A DNA stretch of 64,000 nt, from positions 62,001 through 126,000 of the forward strand of contig NZ_RHIB01000001.1 in NCBI RefSeq assembly GCF_003710255.1, in the 5' to 3' direction. This document shows, one piece after another, positions 34,271 through 41,628 of this stretch; position 1 is the first letter of the stretch, and every line of letters starts with the position of its first letter. The notes under the pieces are model-generated. The model did no database searches, was not told the origin of the DNA, and saw only the letters and a list, made by a program, of their open reading frames with translations. This stretch comes from Alteribacter keqinensis. Lineage in GTDB: Bacteria > Bacillota > Bacilli > Bacillales > Salisediminibacteriaceae. A program made the position numbers and the translations under genes.

Positions 34271-35082
34271 TGGCACAATCACAGACGCTTGTTCTTCCTC
34301 CGAAAAAGAAGCGATCAACAAAAAAAGTCGTTCGTAACTGGATTATTGCTGTTCTTCTAATTGCCATGTACGTCTGGACATTCTCAGACATCGGCATTAA
34401 CTGGTCCCAGATTTTCAGCGAACGAACGTTAAACAATATGGGCCGGGTTATTCCCCAGCTCTTTTCACCTGAATGGGCAGTAGCGCCTGACGCATTAAGA
34501 CTCATGGGTGAAACGCTGGCCATGGCCTATACAGGAACATTGATGGCAGCACTGCTGGCGGTACCTTTTGGCTTCTTCGCCGCGAAAAACATGATCGACA
34601 GCCGCCTCATCAATACGGCAGCGAAGTGGTCACTTGACGGCATCCGTGCTTTCCCTGAAATTATGCTCGCGTTAATTTTCGTAGCCGCAATCGGTCCATC
34701 GGCGTTTGCCGGGGTTCTGGCGATCGCTGTCGGGTCTATCGGGATGCTTGGTAAACTGTATTCTGAAGTTATTGAATCCATCGACATGCATGTGGTCGAA
34801 TCATTGGAAGCGAACGGGGCTAATAAGGCGCAGATTCTTTTCTACGGAATCATTCCGCAGGTTATTCCAGAGTTTCTGTCCTACGCCATTTACCGTTATG
34901 AAATTGACGTGCGTTCATCCACAATTCTAGGTCTTATCGGGGCCGGTGGTATTGGTATGATGATTCAGATCTCAACAATGAATCGAAACTGGGACGAAGT
35001 AGGGATGGCTTTATTGATCATCATCCTGGTCGTTACCGTTATCGACTATTTCAGTTCCTACTTAAGAAAACGAATTGTTTAA
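34270..35082 (+). CDS. phnE2: PhnE-type ABC permease (second)
   Basis: 270 aa, six membrane spans. The EAA loop is LYSEVIESIDMHVVESLEANGANKAQILFYGIIPQVIPEF, followed by STILGLIGAGGIGMMIQIS. It starts by TAATG overlap with the previous stop, indicating translational coupling. With the binding protein, ATPase and first permease it completes a four-part importer. Confidence 0.92.
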   Translation: MAQSQTLVLPPKKKRSTKKVVRNWIIAVLLIAMYVWTFSDIGINWSQIFSERTLNNMGRVIPQLFSPEWAVAPDALRLMGETLAMAYTGTLMAALLAVPFGFFAAKNMIDSRLINTAAKWSLDGIRAFPEIMLALIFVAAIGPSAFAGVLAIAVGSIGMLGKLYSEVIESIDMHVVESLEANGANKAQILFYGIIPQVIPEFLSYAIYRYEIDVRSSTILGLIGAGGIGMMIQISTMNRNWDEVGMALLIIILVVTVIDYFSSYLRKRIV

Positions 35083-35114
35083 TCCGGCGGTGTTCTAAAC
35101 ACAGCCCTTATCAT

Positions 35115-35154
35115 AAAAAGTACCGCTGCATATAACGATGCGGCGGTACTTTTT
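35115..35154 (+). terminator. Terminator of the riboswitch-ABC operon
   Basis: A long stem AAAAAGTACCGCTGCAT / ATGCGGCGGTACTTTTT with one G-T pair. Confidence 0.95.
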
Positions 35155-35298
35155 GTTCCATTTTCAGGTGAAAAGCCACCGGACTTTTTTCACCTGTTCG
35201 AGAGCCTGTATTTCCGCTATAATGTCAATCACCGGTCTCAAACGGGACAAAACAGGGTATAGATAGAAAAAAGATAAAAAGGGGAAGGGGCGACGGTG

Positions 35299-35880
35299 AT
35301 GCCTGAATTACAACAGAGCACATTCAGGGCCGTATGGCTTGGAGCAGTCTTAGCTGCGGCAATGGTTTTGACAGCAGGATGTACGGATAAGGCAGCGCCT
35401 GAAAGTGCAGAGGCAGCTAAACCGCTCGTAGCTGAAACACAATCAGGGGATTTTCTGCTGCGCCTTGTTTCGGAAAAGCCATTCTATTATTCAGACGAAG
35501 AAGTGAAACTTACAGCCAAGCTTAAATATATCGGAGAAAAAGACCGGGTCACCTTGTCTCATAAAAGCTCCCCCTTTCAATACCGGATTCAGGAAATGAC
35601 GAGAGGCGTTGACATTCCTTTAACAATGGAAGCCATCACCCGGGAAACAGAGCTGAAAAGAGATCACTGGTATGATGAGAGCTTTGTGAAAGCAGGTGTG
35701 GATCTGTTTGACGAAGCAGCACGTGACAACGAGTTCATCCGCAGTTTTGAAGAAAGTGATACATTCCCGGCCGGGGAATACGAAATTGAATTAAACTCTG
35801 ACTTTTATGTACAGATGGACGGTGAAGAAGTACAGCAACTGGTTACCACCGGGTTAATCATCACAGTCGGAAAAAAGTAA
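35299..35880 (+). CDS. Predicted lipoprotein of unknown function
   Basis: 193 aa. The signal peptide ends in lipobox LTAGC (about residue 28), so it is probably anchored outside the membrane. The mature part (about 45-190) looks like one beta-sandwich: LRLVSEKPFYYSDEEVKLTA, LKYIGEKDRVTLSHKSSPF, then FPAGEYEIELNSDFYVQ, and LIITVGKK at the end. This resembles bacterial Ig-like or proteinase-inhibitor-type folds, but I do not recognise a family. ATG 35299 has AAGGGG 8 bp upstream. Confidence 0.78.
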   Translation: MPELQQSTFRAVWLGAVLAAAMVLTAGCTDKAAPESAEAAKPLVAETQSGDFLLRLVSEKPFYYSDEEVKLTAKLKYIGEKDRVTLSHKSSPFQYRIQEMTRGVDIPLTMEAITRETELKRDHWYDESFVKAGVDLFDEAARDNEFIRSFEESDTFPAGEYEIELNSDFYVQMDGEEVQQLVTTGLIITVGKK

Positions 35881-36089
35881 TACGCTGCCTGAACTGGCGG
35901 CTTTTTTTTTTGTTGGTAGAGCTTTATGGTTAAGGTTGTTGTTACGTGGTAGGGCATTCCACCGGGTTCGATTTTTGAGGGGGAGCTTAGCTTCGGGAAG
36001 GAACTGAATTTCAGCATTTTTGGTTCTGATGTTGTTAAGGTATTTTAGAACCAGTTGACGCTTTTTATATAACGGTCTTATTTTGTAAT

Positions 36090-36196
36090 TAAGACTCCTG
36101 CGGACGCAGGCGCCAGGGTGAGACGCTGCAAACGAAGTAAGGAGGCTCACTGGCAACTGGCACCTCGTAAAGCGTGAGGCATATCGGCTTCATCCA
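36090..36196 (+). repeat. Modular GC-rich repeat, partial
   Basis: Core words gactcctgcggacgcag, gtgagacgctgcaaacgaag and gaggctcactgg, then a scarred CACCTCGTAAAGCGTGAGG where other copies read ccgcggaaagcgaag. It lies in the 750-bp gene-free stretch before the NCS2 permease. Confidence 0.65.
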
Positions 36197-36296
36197 TCAC
36201 TTTGTTTATTCAAGATTAATAATCCACAATAAACTTAATAACCGTTCAAATTCAACAGGCTGTTCTTAGTAAAAAGTGTTGTTATAGCTGAAAAAA

Positions 36297-36480
36297 AAAT
36301 ATAGCCGAAGTGCCTGATACTCCTGTGTCAGTGACGAGCGTTCTCATCACGAAATAGCTTCGAGTTGCTTCGACGCAGATTGCTGCGAAGCGTAACTGGC
36401 AGAGGAAGAAGCAAGGGTAATTTCTCTTGCCAGCACCGCCACGGAAAGCGAAGGGCACTTCGGCTTTATCTTCATTTTCT
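36297..36480 (+). repeat. Modular repeat with internal cassette
   Basis: Inverted outer ends AGCCGAAGTGCC (near 36303) and GGGCACTTCGGCT (near 36455). The ~85-bp cassette lies at 36331-36414 (GTGACGAGCG ... GAGTTGCTTCGACGCAG ... CTGGCAGAGGAAGAAGC), followed by gccacggaaagcgaag. The cassette is the same as at 40120-40203 and, reversed, at 10011 and 2190. Confidence 0.75.
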
Positions 36481-36543
36481 GTACATTAAAGGAGCAAAAA
36501 TAAAATACCAAAACAAAAAACTAAAGCAGAAAAACCACACTCA

Positions 36544-36552
36544 TGATATAAT
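36544..36552 (+). promoter_or_regulatory. Extended -10 promoter of the NCS2 permease
   Basis: TGATATAAT gives TG-n-TATAAT, with no recognisable -35 at 16-18 bp. Transcription would start near 36559, at the first leader hairpin. Confidence 0.55.
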
Positions 36553-36559
36553 CAAAAAC

Positions 36560-36607
36560 TGGTTCGTGTTTTTTGAACCATCTCAGCAGCCGATGCTGAG
36601 AGGTCGG
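36560..36607 (+). promoter_or_regulatory. Structured leader, possible pseudoknot
   Basis: Hairpin 1 is TGGTTC/GAACCA (36560-36580). Hairpin 2 is CTCAGCA/TGCTGAG (36582-36600) with loop GCCGA; CCGA of this loop can pair with TCGG at 36604-36607 just downstream. All of this lies within the first 50 nt of the predicted transcript and about 15 nt before the ribosome-binding site region. It does not match a riboswitch class I know. Confidence 0.4.
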
Positions 36608-36638
36608 GCGAGGGGCTATCAGCAAAGGAGAAGATACA

Positions 36639-37937
36639 TTGAACCAGAGACTCAATAACTGGTTTCAGATCGATCAGCACAACTCAACAGTCAAACAGGA
36701 AATGATGGCAGGCATGGTTGCCTTCTTTACGATCGTCTACATCGTTATCGTAAATGCAGCCATTTTATCCGACGCAGGAATCCCGCTTGTTGCCGGGATC
36801 ATAGCAACGGTATTCGTATCTTTCCTGGGCAGCATGATCATGGGCTTTTGGGCCAATGCCCCAATTCTGCTCGTTCCCGGTATGGGAATCAATGCCATGT
36901 TTGTGTACACATTCGTCCATTCCATGGGGCTCATGTGGCAGGAAGCATTGGCTGTAGTTGTGCTGTCGGGCGTCATCTTTTGTATAATCGCCTTTACAAA
37001 ACTTGCACCGGTTATCACGGAATCCATACCTTCTTCATTAAAGGAAGCCATTGCGGTAGGGATAGGAATCTTTCTTACATTTATCGGCCTTCAGCAAGGC
37101 GGGCTCGTTATTGCCGATGATTCGACCTTTGTGACCCTCGGAAACATATCCGACGCTCACGTGATTGTCACGATCGTCACCCTGCTTGTAGCCGTTACGC
37201 TCTTTATCCGGCAGGTACCCGGGAACTTTTTGATCAGTATTCTGTTTGGTACAGCTCTTGCCTACTTTCTAGGTGTAATCGGCACAGGTCAGACCGCCTC
37301 CATGTCACTCGCGCCGTATGGAGAAGTTTTCTTCGGATTCTCTTTTTCAAGCTGGCTGACAGTGGCGTTTATGGCTGCCACGTTCTCGCTGGTAATGGTT
37401 ATCGTGTTTGAAAACATCGGACTGATCCACGGCCACTTAAACATGGTCGGATCACCCGAAAAATATAAACGGACCCTCCAGGCAAATGCTGTTTCCGTAT
37501 TGTCTTGCGGCTTCCTTGGAACAAGCCCCACAGTAGCCACGGTAGAAAGCGCAGCAGGAATTGCAGCTGGAGGCCGGACAGGTCTTACAACGATTACAAC
37601 AGGCTTTATGTTCCTCGCATCACTGTTCTTTATCCCGTTTATTACGATGATTCCGCCCAGTGCCATTGCACCGGTCCTCATCATTATCGGTGGACTCATG
37701 ATGCAGAACATACAAAAGATCAACCTGAACGACTTCTCAGAAGGCTTTCCCGCCTTCCTTGTGATCGTTCTGATTCCACTCACATACAGTATTGCTGACG
37801 GCATTGCATTTGGCTTTGTTGCCTATCCGTTACTCAAGATTCTTCTCGGAAAGCACAAAGAGCTGTCCGCACCATTAGTAATTATATCTGCCCTCTTTTT
37901 CCTGAACTTTGTTCTTCAGGTCTGGAACGGCGGGTAA
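36639..37937 (+). CDS. NCS2-family purine permease (PbuG/PbuO type)
   Basis: 432 aa with about 12-13 membrane segments. AzgA/PbuG-type signatures: MMAGMVAFFTIVYIVIVNA, ANAPILLVPGMGINAMFVYT, ESIPSSLKEAIAVGIGIFLTFIGLQ and SCGFLGTSPTVATVESAAGIAAGGRTGLTT. These proteins import hypoxanthine, guanine or adenine with protons. The start is TTG 36639 with AAAGGAG 8 bp upstream. The leader is structured. It is the second of three predicted purine or nucleoside uptake units in the window. Confidence 0.92.
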   Translation: MNQRLNNWFQIDQHNSTVKQEMMAGMVAFFTIVYIVIVNAAILSDAGIPLVAGIIATVFVSFLGSMIMGFWANAPILLVPGMGINAMFVYTFVHSMGLMWQEALAVVVLSGVIFCIIAFTKLAPVITESIPSSLKEAIAVGIGIFLTFIGLQQGGLVIADDSTFVTLGNISDAHVIVTIVTLLVAVTLFIRQVPGNFLISILFGTALAYFLGVIGTGQTASMSLAPYGEVFFGFSFSSWLTVAFMAATFSLVMVIVFENIGLIHGHLNMVGSPEKYKRTLQANAVSVLSCGFLGTSPTVATVESAAGIAAGGRTGLTTITTGFMFLASLFFIPFITMIPPSAIAPVLIIIGGLMMQNIQKINLNDFSEGFPAFLVIVLIPLTYSIADGIAFGFVAYPLLKILLGKHKELSAPLVIISALFFLNFVLQVWNGG

Positions 37938-37941
37938 AACA

Positions 37942-37976
37942 CGGCCCTCTGCGATTTTACGTGCAGAGGGTCTTTT
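37942..37976 (+). terminator. Terminator of the NCS2 permease gene
   Basis: GGCCCTCTGC / GTGCAGAGGGTC stem followed by TTTT. Confidence 0.85.
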
Positions 37977-38117
37977 ATGCTGACTGCCTTTATTGTACGT
38001 TCGATCCCGGAGTGTCCGCTCTTTTGTGCGGGCAGCCGGTTTTGCACCATAGGACCACACCCGGACGTTTTCGGTTACACTATTGAAGAGAATACATACA
38101 TGCAGGAGGTATTACAG

Positions 38118-38834
38118 ATGGTCAGTCATGAATTTGGTCCCCTGATTAAAAGTAAGTTTGTGGAACGGCCAAACCGGTTTATTCTGAAATGCAGACTGGA
38201 AGACGGCGAGGAGGTTACCGTTCATTTACCCGACCCGGGCCGCCTTAAGGAACTATTGATACCCGGATGTGATGTCATGCTTCGGTATGTGGATGATCCG
38301 AAGAGAAAGACAAACTGGTCGGCGGTTCTTGTGAGTCGTGGCGACGGAGGATGGGTCGGTGTAAATGCCCAGCTTCCGAATGCACTGGCGAAAGGGGCGG
38401 TTCAAAAAGACTTGATAAAGGAATTCGCCGGCTGGACCTATGTCCGTGCCGAATATAAAAAAGGCAGATCAAGATGGGACTTGTTAATGGAGCACCCTGA
38501 CGGCCGGAAGATGGTTGTGGAAGTAAAGGGGGTGTCCCTCGTAGATGCCAAAGGTGCCGGGGCATTTCCCGATGCCGTAACAGCGCGTGGAGCGAGACAC
38601 GTAAGTGAACTTGGTGATATTGCCCGCGAAGAAGGCTGGGAGGCTGCTCTGTTCTTCGTTGCCCAGCGTGACGATATTCACTCGATCTCACCGGCCAGAC
38701 ACATTGATCCCGCCTTTGCCGATGCCATGGAAGAAGCAAATCGTGCAGGAGTAAACATCATCGGAAGAAAATGCACGGTTACAGCAGATAAAATGACGAT
38801 GGACACAAACGAGCCTTTAAAAATAATCATCTAG
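38118..38834 (+). CDS. sfsA: SfsA-family nuclease
   Basis: 238 aa. SfsA features: FVERPNRFILKCRLEDGEEV at the N-terminus, HLPDPGRLKELLIPG, VGVNAQLPNALAKGA, then a PD-(D/E)XK-like core SRWDLLMEHPDGRKMVVEVKGVSL and FPDAVTARGARHVSEL. E. coli SfsA was first described as a sugar fermentation stimulator and is now regarded as a DNA/RNA-binding nuclease. ATG 38118 has AGGAGG 8 bp upstream; the frame open from 37977 has no site and overlaps a terminator. Confidence 0.93.
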   Translation: MVSHEFGPLIKSKFVERPNRFILKCRLEDGEEVTVHLPDPGRLKELLIPGCDVMLRYVDDPKRKTNWSAVLVSRGDGGWVGVNAQLPNALAKGAVQKDLIKEFAGWTYVRAEYKKGRSRWDLLMEHPDGRKMVVEVKGVSLVDAKGAGAFPDAVTARGARHVSELGDIAREEGWEAALFFVAQRDDIHSISPARHIDPAFADAMEEANRAGVNIIGRKCTVTADKMTMDTNEPLKIII

Positions 38835-38890
38835 CCACCGCACCATTTCACTTTAACCCCTCCCCCGTCAACCCCGATTCCCCAATTGTA

Positions 38891-38914
38891 CGGGGACAGA
38901 CCCCCGAACTTTTT
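38891..38914 (+). terminator. Short terminator with GGGGACAGACCCCC core
   Basis: CGGGG / CCCCCG stem, then AACTTTTT. It uses the reverse complement of the GGGGTCTGTCCCC palindrome seen at 24010, 44135 and 46350. Confidence 0.65.
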
Positions 38915-38995
38915 GATTACGGGGATAAAAGGGGTAAAATTTGGCATACTACGTGTATATGTGTGCTGAAGTGATTTTAAAGAGGGGTGCTTAGA

Positions 38996-39934
38996 ATGTT
39001 TGATGCAGGTGTTAGAGTTTTCTCGCTCAAGTTGGTGTTGTTTCTTGGGCTGGCAGTGATCATGCTTGCTGCATGTTCGCCCGGGCAGGATCAGTCCCGG
39101 GAACCAAACCGTGACAATATTGGACTACAGGGTGATACGGAACCGTTTTACCCGTCTGCGGGCAAAACTCCGCAGTTGAAGGGCGGCCCGGAACCGGCTT
39201 TGCGGGTCGAAATGGAGCCTGATTCCCCTTCAGCTTTTGCAGGGCAGGCTGATGGAGGAGATACATCTTTGGAAAACGTGGGATTTGGTGAACTGCAAAA
39301 GCAGTATCCAAATACTGTTGTATGGAGAGGACCGACCAACCAGAAACGTGTCGCCCTTACGTTTGATGACGGGCCGGATCCGCGCTTTACCCCGGCTATT
39401 CTTGATGAGCTTGAATCCAACGATGTAAAGGCAACATTTTTTGTGATGGGTGCAAGAGCAAAAGAACACCAGGAAATTCTAAAAAGAATACACAGGGAAG
39501 GCCATGTGATTGGAAACCATACGTACTGGCACCCGAACCTCGAGGGCGAATCTGTAGGGCAGCTCCGCTGGGAAATGGATGAGACAAACGATATTATTCA
39601 AAATCTCGTCGGTATCAGACCGAATTTATTCCGTCCGCCTTATGGTATTTTCGGAACAGCCCATACGGAGAGTCTTGCAGCAAATGGGGAGTCCGCTATT
39701 TTCTGGACTGTCGATACGATGGACTGGGATGGACCGTCACCTGAAGAAATCCTTGAAGGTGTCATGGAAGATACAGGTAACGGATCTATTATCCTTATGC
39801 ACGACGGGGCCCACTGGACTGGTGATATGAACAATACCGTTGAAGCTCTCGGTCCGATCATTAGAGAGCTTAAACGAGAAGGATACCAGTTTGTGACCGT
39901 ACCGGAATTGTTGAATGTAAGTGCCATTCAGTAA
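38996..39934 (+). CDS. Polysaccharide deacetylase lipoprotein
   Basis: 312 aa. The lipoprotein signal ends in MLAAC (about residue 27), followed by a low-complexity linker (28-105) and a NodB-type CE4 domain (about 115-305). Motifs: VALTFDDGPDPRFTP (motif 1), GNHTYWHPNL (His pair of the metal site), RPPYGIFG (motif 3), WTVDTMDWDGP (motif 4) and IILMHDG (motif 5). It probably removes N-acetyl groups from peptidoglycan or an exopolysaccharide at the cell surface. ATG 38996 has AGAGGGG 9 bp upstream, better than the in-frame GTG at 38987. Confidence 0.92.
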   Translation: MFDAGVRVFSLKLVLFLGLAVIMLAACSPGQDQSREPNRDNIGLQGDTEPFYPSAGKTPQLKGGPEPALRVEMEPDSPSAFAGQADGGDTSLENVGFGELQKQYPNTVVWRGPTNQKRVALTFDDGPDPRFTPAILDELESNDVKATFFVMGARAKEHQEILKRIHREGHVIGNHTYWHPNLEGESVGQLRWEMDETNDIIQNLVGIRPNLFRPPYGIFGTAHTESLAANGESAIFWTVDTMDWDGPSPEEILEGVMEDTGNGSIILMHDGAHWTGDMNNTVEALGPIIRELKREGYQFVTVPELLNVSAIQ

Positions 39935-39997
39935 AAGTTTTGAGCATTGATTTGACCTTTAACCGCCATCGCCGCACGCTTTGGCAGAATTATTCAA

Positions 39998-40329
39998 ATA
40001 GAGGCTGAGACATAAAGAAAGAGTTTAGCTGAGAATCCGAACGATGCGCTAACATAGCGGATGATATATAAATATACGCAGACACCCTTCCGGATGAAAA
40101 GCAAAGGTGAGACCCCACAGTGACGAGCATTTACTTCATGAAAATGCGACGAGTTGCTTCGACGCAGACAGCTGCAAAGATTAGCTGGCAGAGGAAGAAG
40201 CAGGTATGCTGGAGGACGGTAACCCGCTTCCCGTGAAAAGCGAAGTATATTTCAGGAGCGATTTATCAGCGCCGCTTTTGTTTGTTCGGATTCTCGTTGA
40301 CTAAAACACTTTTGTCCCAGCCTCTATTC
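39998..40329 (+). repeat. Large palindromic repeat carrying the internal cassette
   Basis: AATAGAGGCTGAGACATAAAG / CTTTTGTCCCAGCCTCTATT terminal inverted repeats, with subterminal TCCGAACGATGCG and the right arm CGCCGCTTTTGTTTGTTCGGA. The left and right thirds are nearly the same as in 32352-32594. The centre gains the cassette at 40120-40203. The rest of the stretch up to 40477 shows no gene. Confidence 0.88.
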
Positions 40330-40477
40330 TTGTTTTAACCGAAAGGATGACTGCAAAAGGAGGTCCATTCAAGTCGTAAAAAGTGCAAATCAAATATAAT
40401 CACTCCTGGTTTTAAGACAAACACCTCATTTCATAAGGATGAAAGAGAGATTACGTCTAAGATATGGAGGGACTGCT

Positions 40478-41377
40478 TTGATTACACGAATAAACAAATT
40501 ACAAATTGAACTGCCAATGCCGAAGAACCCGGATGCCAACGCGGCGGCTGCTGTACAGGAGCTTTTAGGCGGTAAATTTGGAGAGATGTCCACCCTTAAC
40601 AACTACATGTTTCAGTCGTTCGCATTCAGACAGAAGAAAAAACTGAAGCCTTTTTATGACCTGGTAGCAAGTATTACTGCAGAGGAATTTGGTCATGTGG
40701 AACTTGTATCGAACACCATTAATCTGATGATTCAAGGGACGACGTTTCCTGGAGACCCGAATCTTGCCCCGATGCAAAATGGGAAAGACAAACGCAATTC
40801 ATACCACTTTATTGACACAGCCCAGACAGCCAAACCATTTGATTCCATGGGGGCCGGATGGAATGGAGCTTCCAATGTCTTTAACAGTGGAAATCTGATT
40901 CTCGATCTGCTGCACAACTTTTTCCTCGAGTGTGGAGCAAGGACTCACAAAATGCGGGTGTATGAAATGACGGATAACCCTGTGGCACGGGAAATGATCG
41001 GTTATCTCCTTGTGCGTGGCGGCGTCCACATCATGGCTTATGCAAAAGCCCTTGAAATAGCGACAGGTGTGGATATGACAAAAATGCTCCCGATTCCGAA
41101 CCTGGATAACGATAAGTTTGAAACGGCAAGAAAGTTTGAAGCCGAAGGTGCCCACCGTAAGCTTTACACGTTCAGTGCCAATGATTACAAAGATGTGGCG
41201 AAAATCTGGAAAGGGGAGCACCCTCTTCAGGGAGGCCAGCTGGAAGTCATTCAAGGGACACCGCAGGGTGGACCGATCCCAGATCTGCCTGAAATCCCGG
41301 AAAGTTTTGCACCGGGCATTTCAGAGGAAGACTTCAGGGAAATTGCCAAACGGCTTCAGCGTTCAGCCGGAATATAA
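40478..41377 (+). CDS. Manganese catalase
   Basis: 299 aa non-heme dimanganese catalase. Ligand regions: GKFGEMSTLNNYMFQSFAFR (first Glu), TAEEFGHVELVS (Glu and His), FFLECGARTHKMRVYEM (Glu) and GGVHIMAYAKALE (His); the GMNGAxN-like stretch reads GAGWNGASNVFNSGN. It breaks down hydrogen peroxide, and spore-coat relatives exist (YjqC, CotJC type). The start is TTG 40478 with GGAGGG 6 bp upstream, giving the expected N-terminus ITRINKLQIELP; the frame open from 40439 is not supported. Confidence 0.92.
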   Translation: MITRINKLQIELPMPKNPDANAAAAVQELLGGKFGEMSTLNNYMFQSFAFRQKKKLKPFYDLVASITAEEFGHVELVSNTINLMIQGTTFPGDPNLAPMQNGKDKRNSYHFIDTAQTAKPFDSMGAGWNGASNVFNSGNLILDLLHNFFLECGARTHKMRVYEMTDNPVAREMIGYLLVRGGVHIMAYAKALEIATGVDMTKMLPIPNLDNDKFETARKFEAEGAHRKLYTFSANDYKDVAKIWKGEHPLQGGQLEVIQGTPQGGPIPDLPEIPESFAPGISEEDFREIAKRLQRSAGI

Positions 41378-41387
41378 GAAAACGAAT

Positions 41388-41425
41388 ATGCCTCATAAGG
41401 TCTTACCGCCTTATGGGGTATTTTT
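41388..41425 (+). terminator. Terminator of the Mn catalase gene
   Basis: GCCTCATAAGG / CCTTATGGGGT stem followed by ATTTTT. Confidence 0.85.
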
Positions 41426-41628
41426 GTACTGTGAGCAGACCTTTGATTTCGTTTTATATCTTCAATGTGTTTCTACACAATCCAGCAATTTTAAAGAGGT
41501 TTCTGGTATTTACCGGAAGAAAAATGCCATATTTAGTCTCTTTAAGTAAAAAAGTTTTCGGCAATTTAACAATTTTTTGCTAGAATAGGAATATGATAAC
41601 TCATGTGTGAAGATTAGAGGTGAGAATG

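Noticed and set aside
2043-40329. Insertion sequences with transposase for the GC-rich repeats
   Set aside because: No transposase frame or fragment was found within or beside any copy; they are non-coding elements as far as this window shows.
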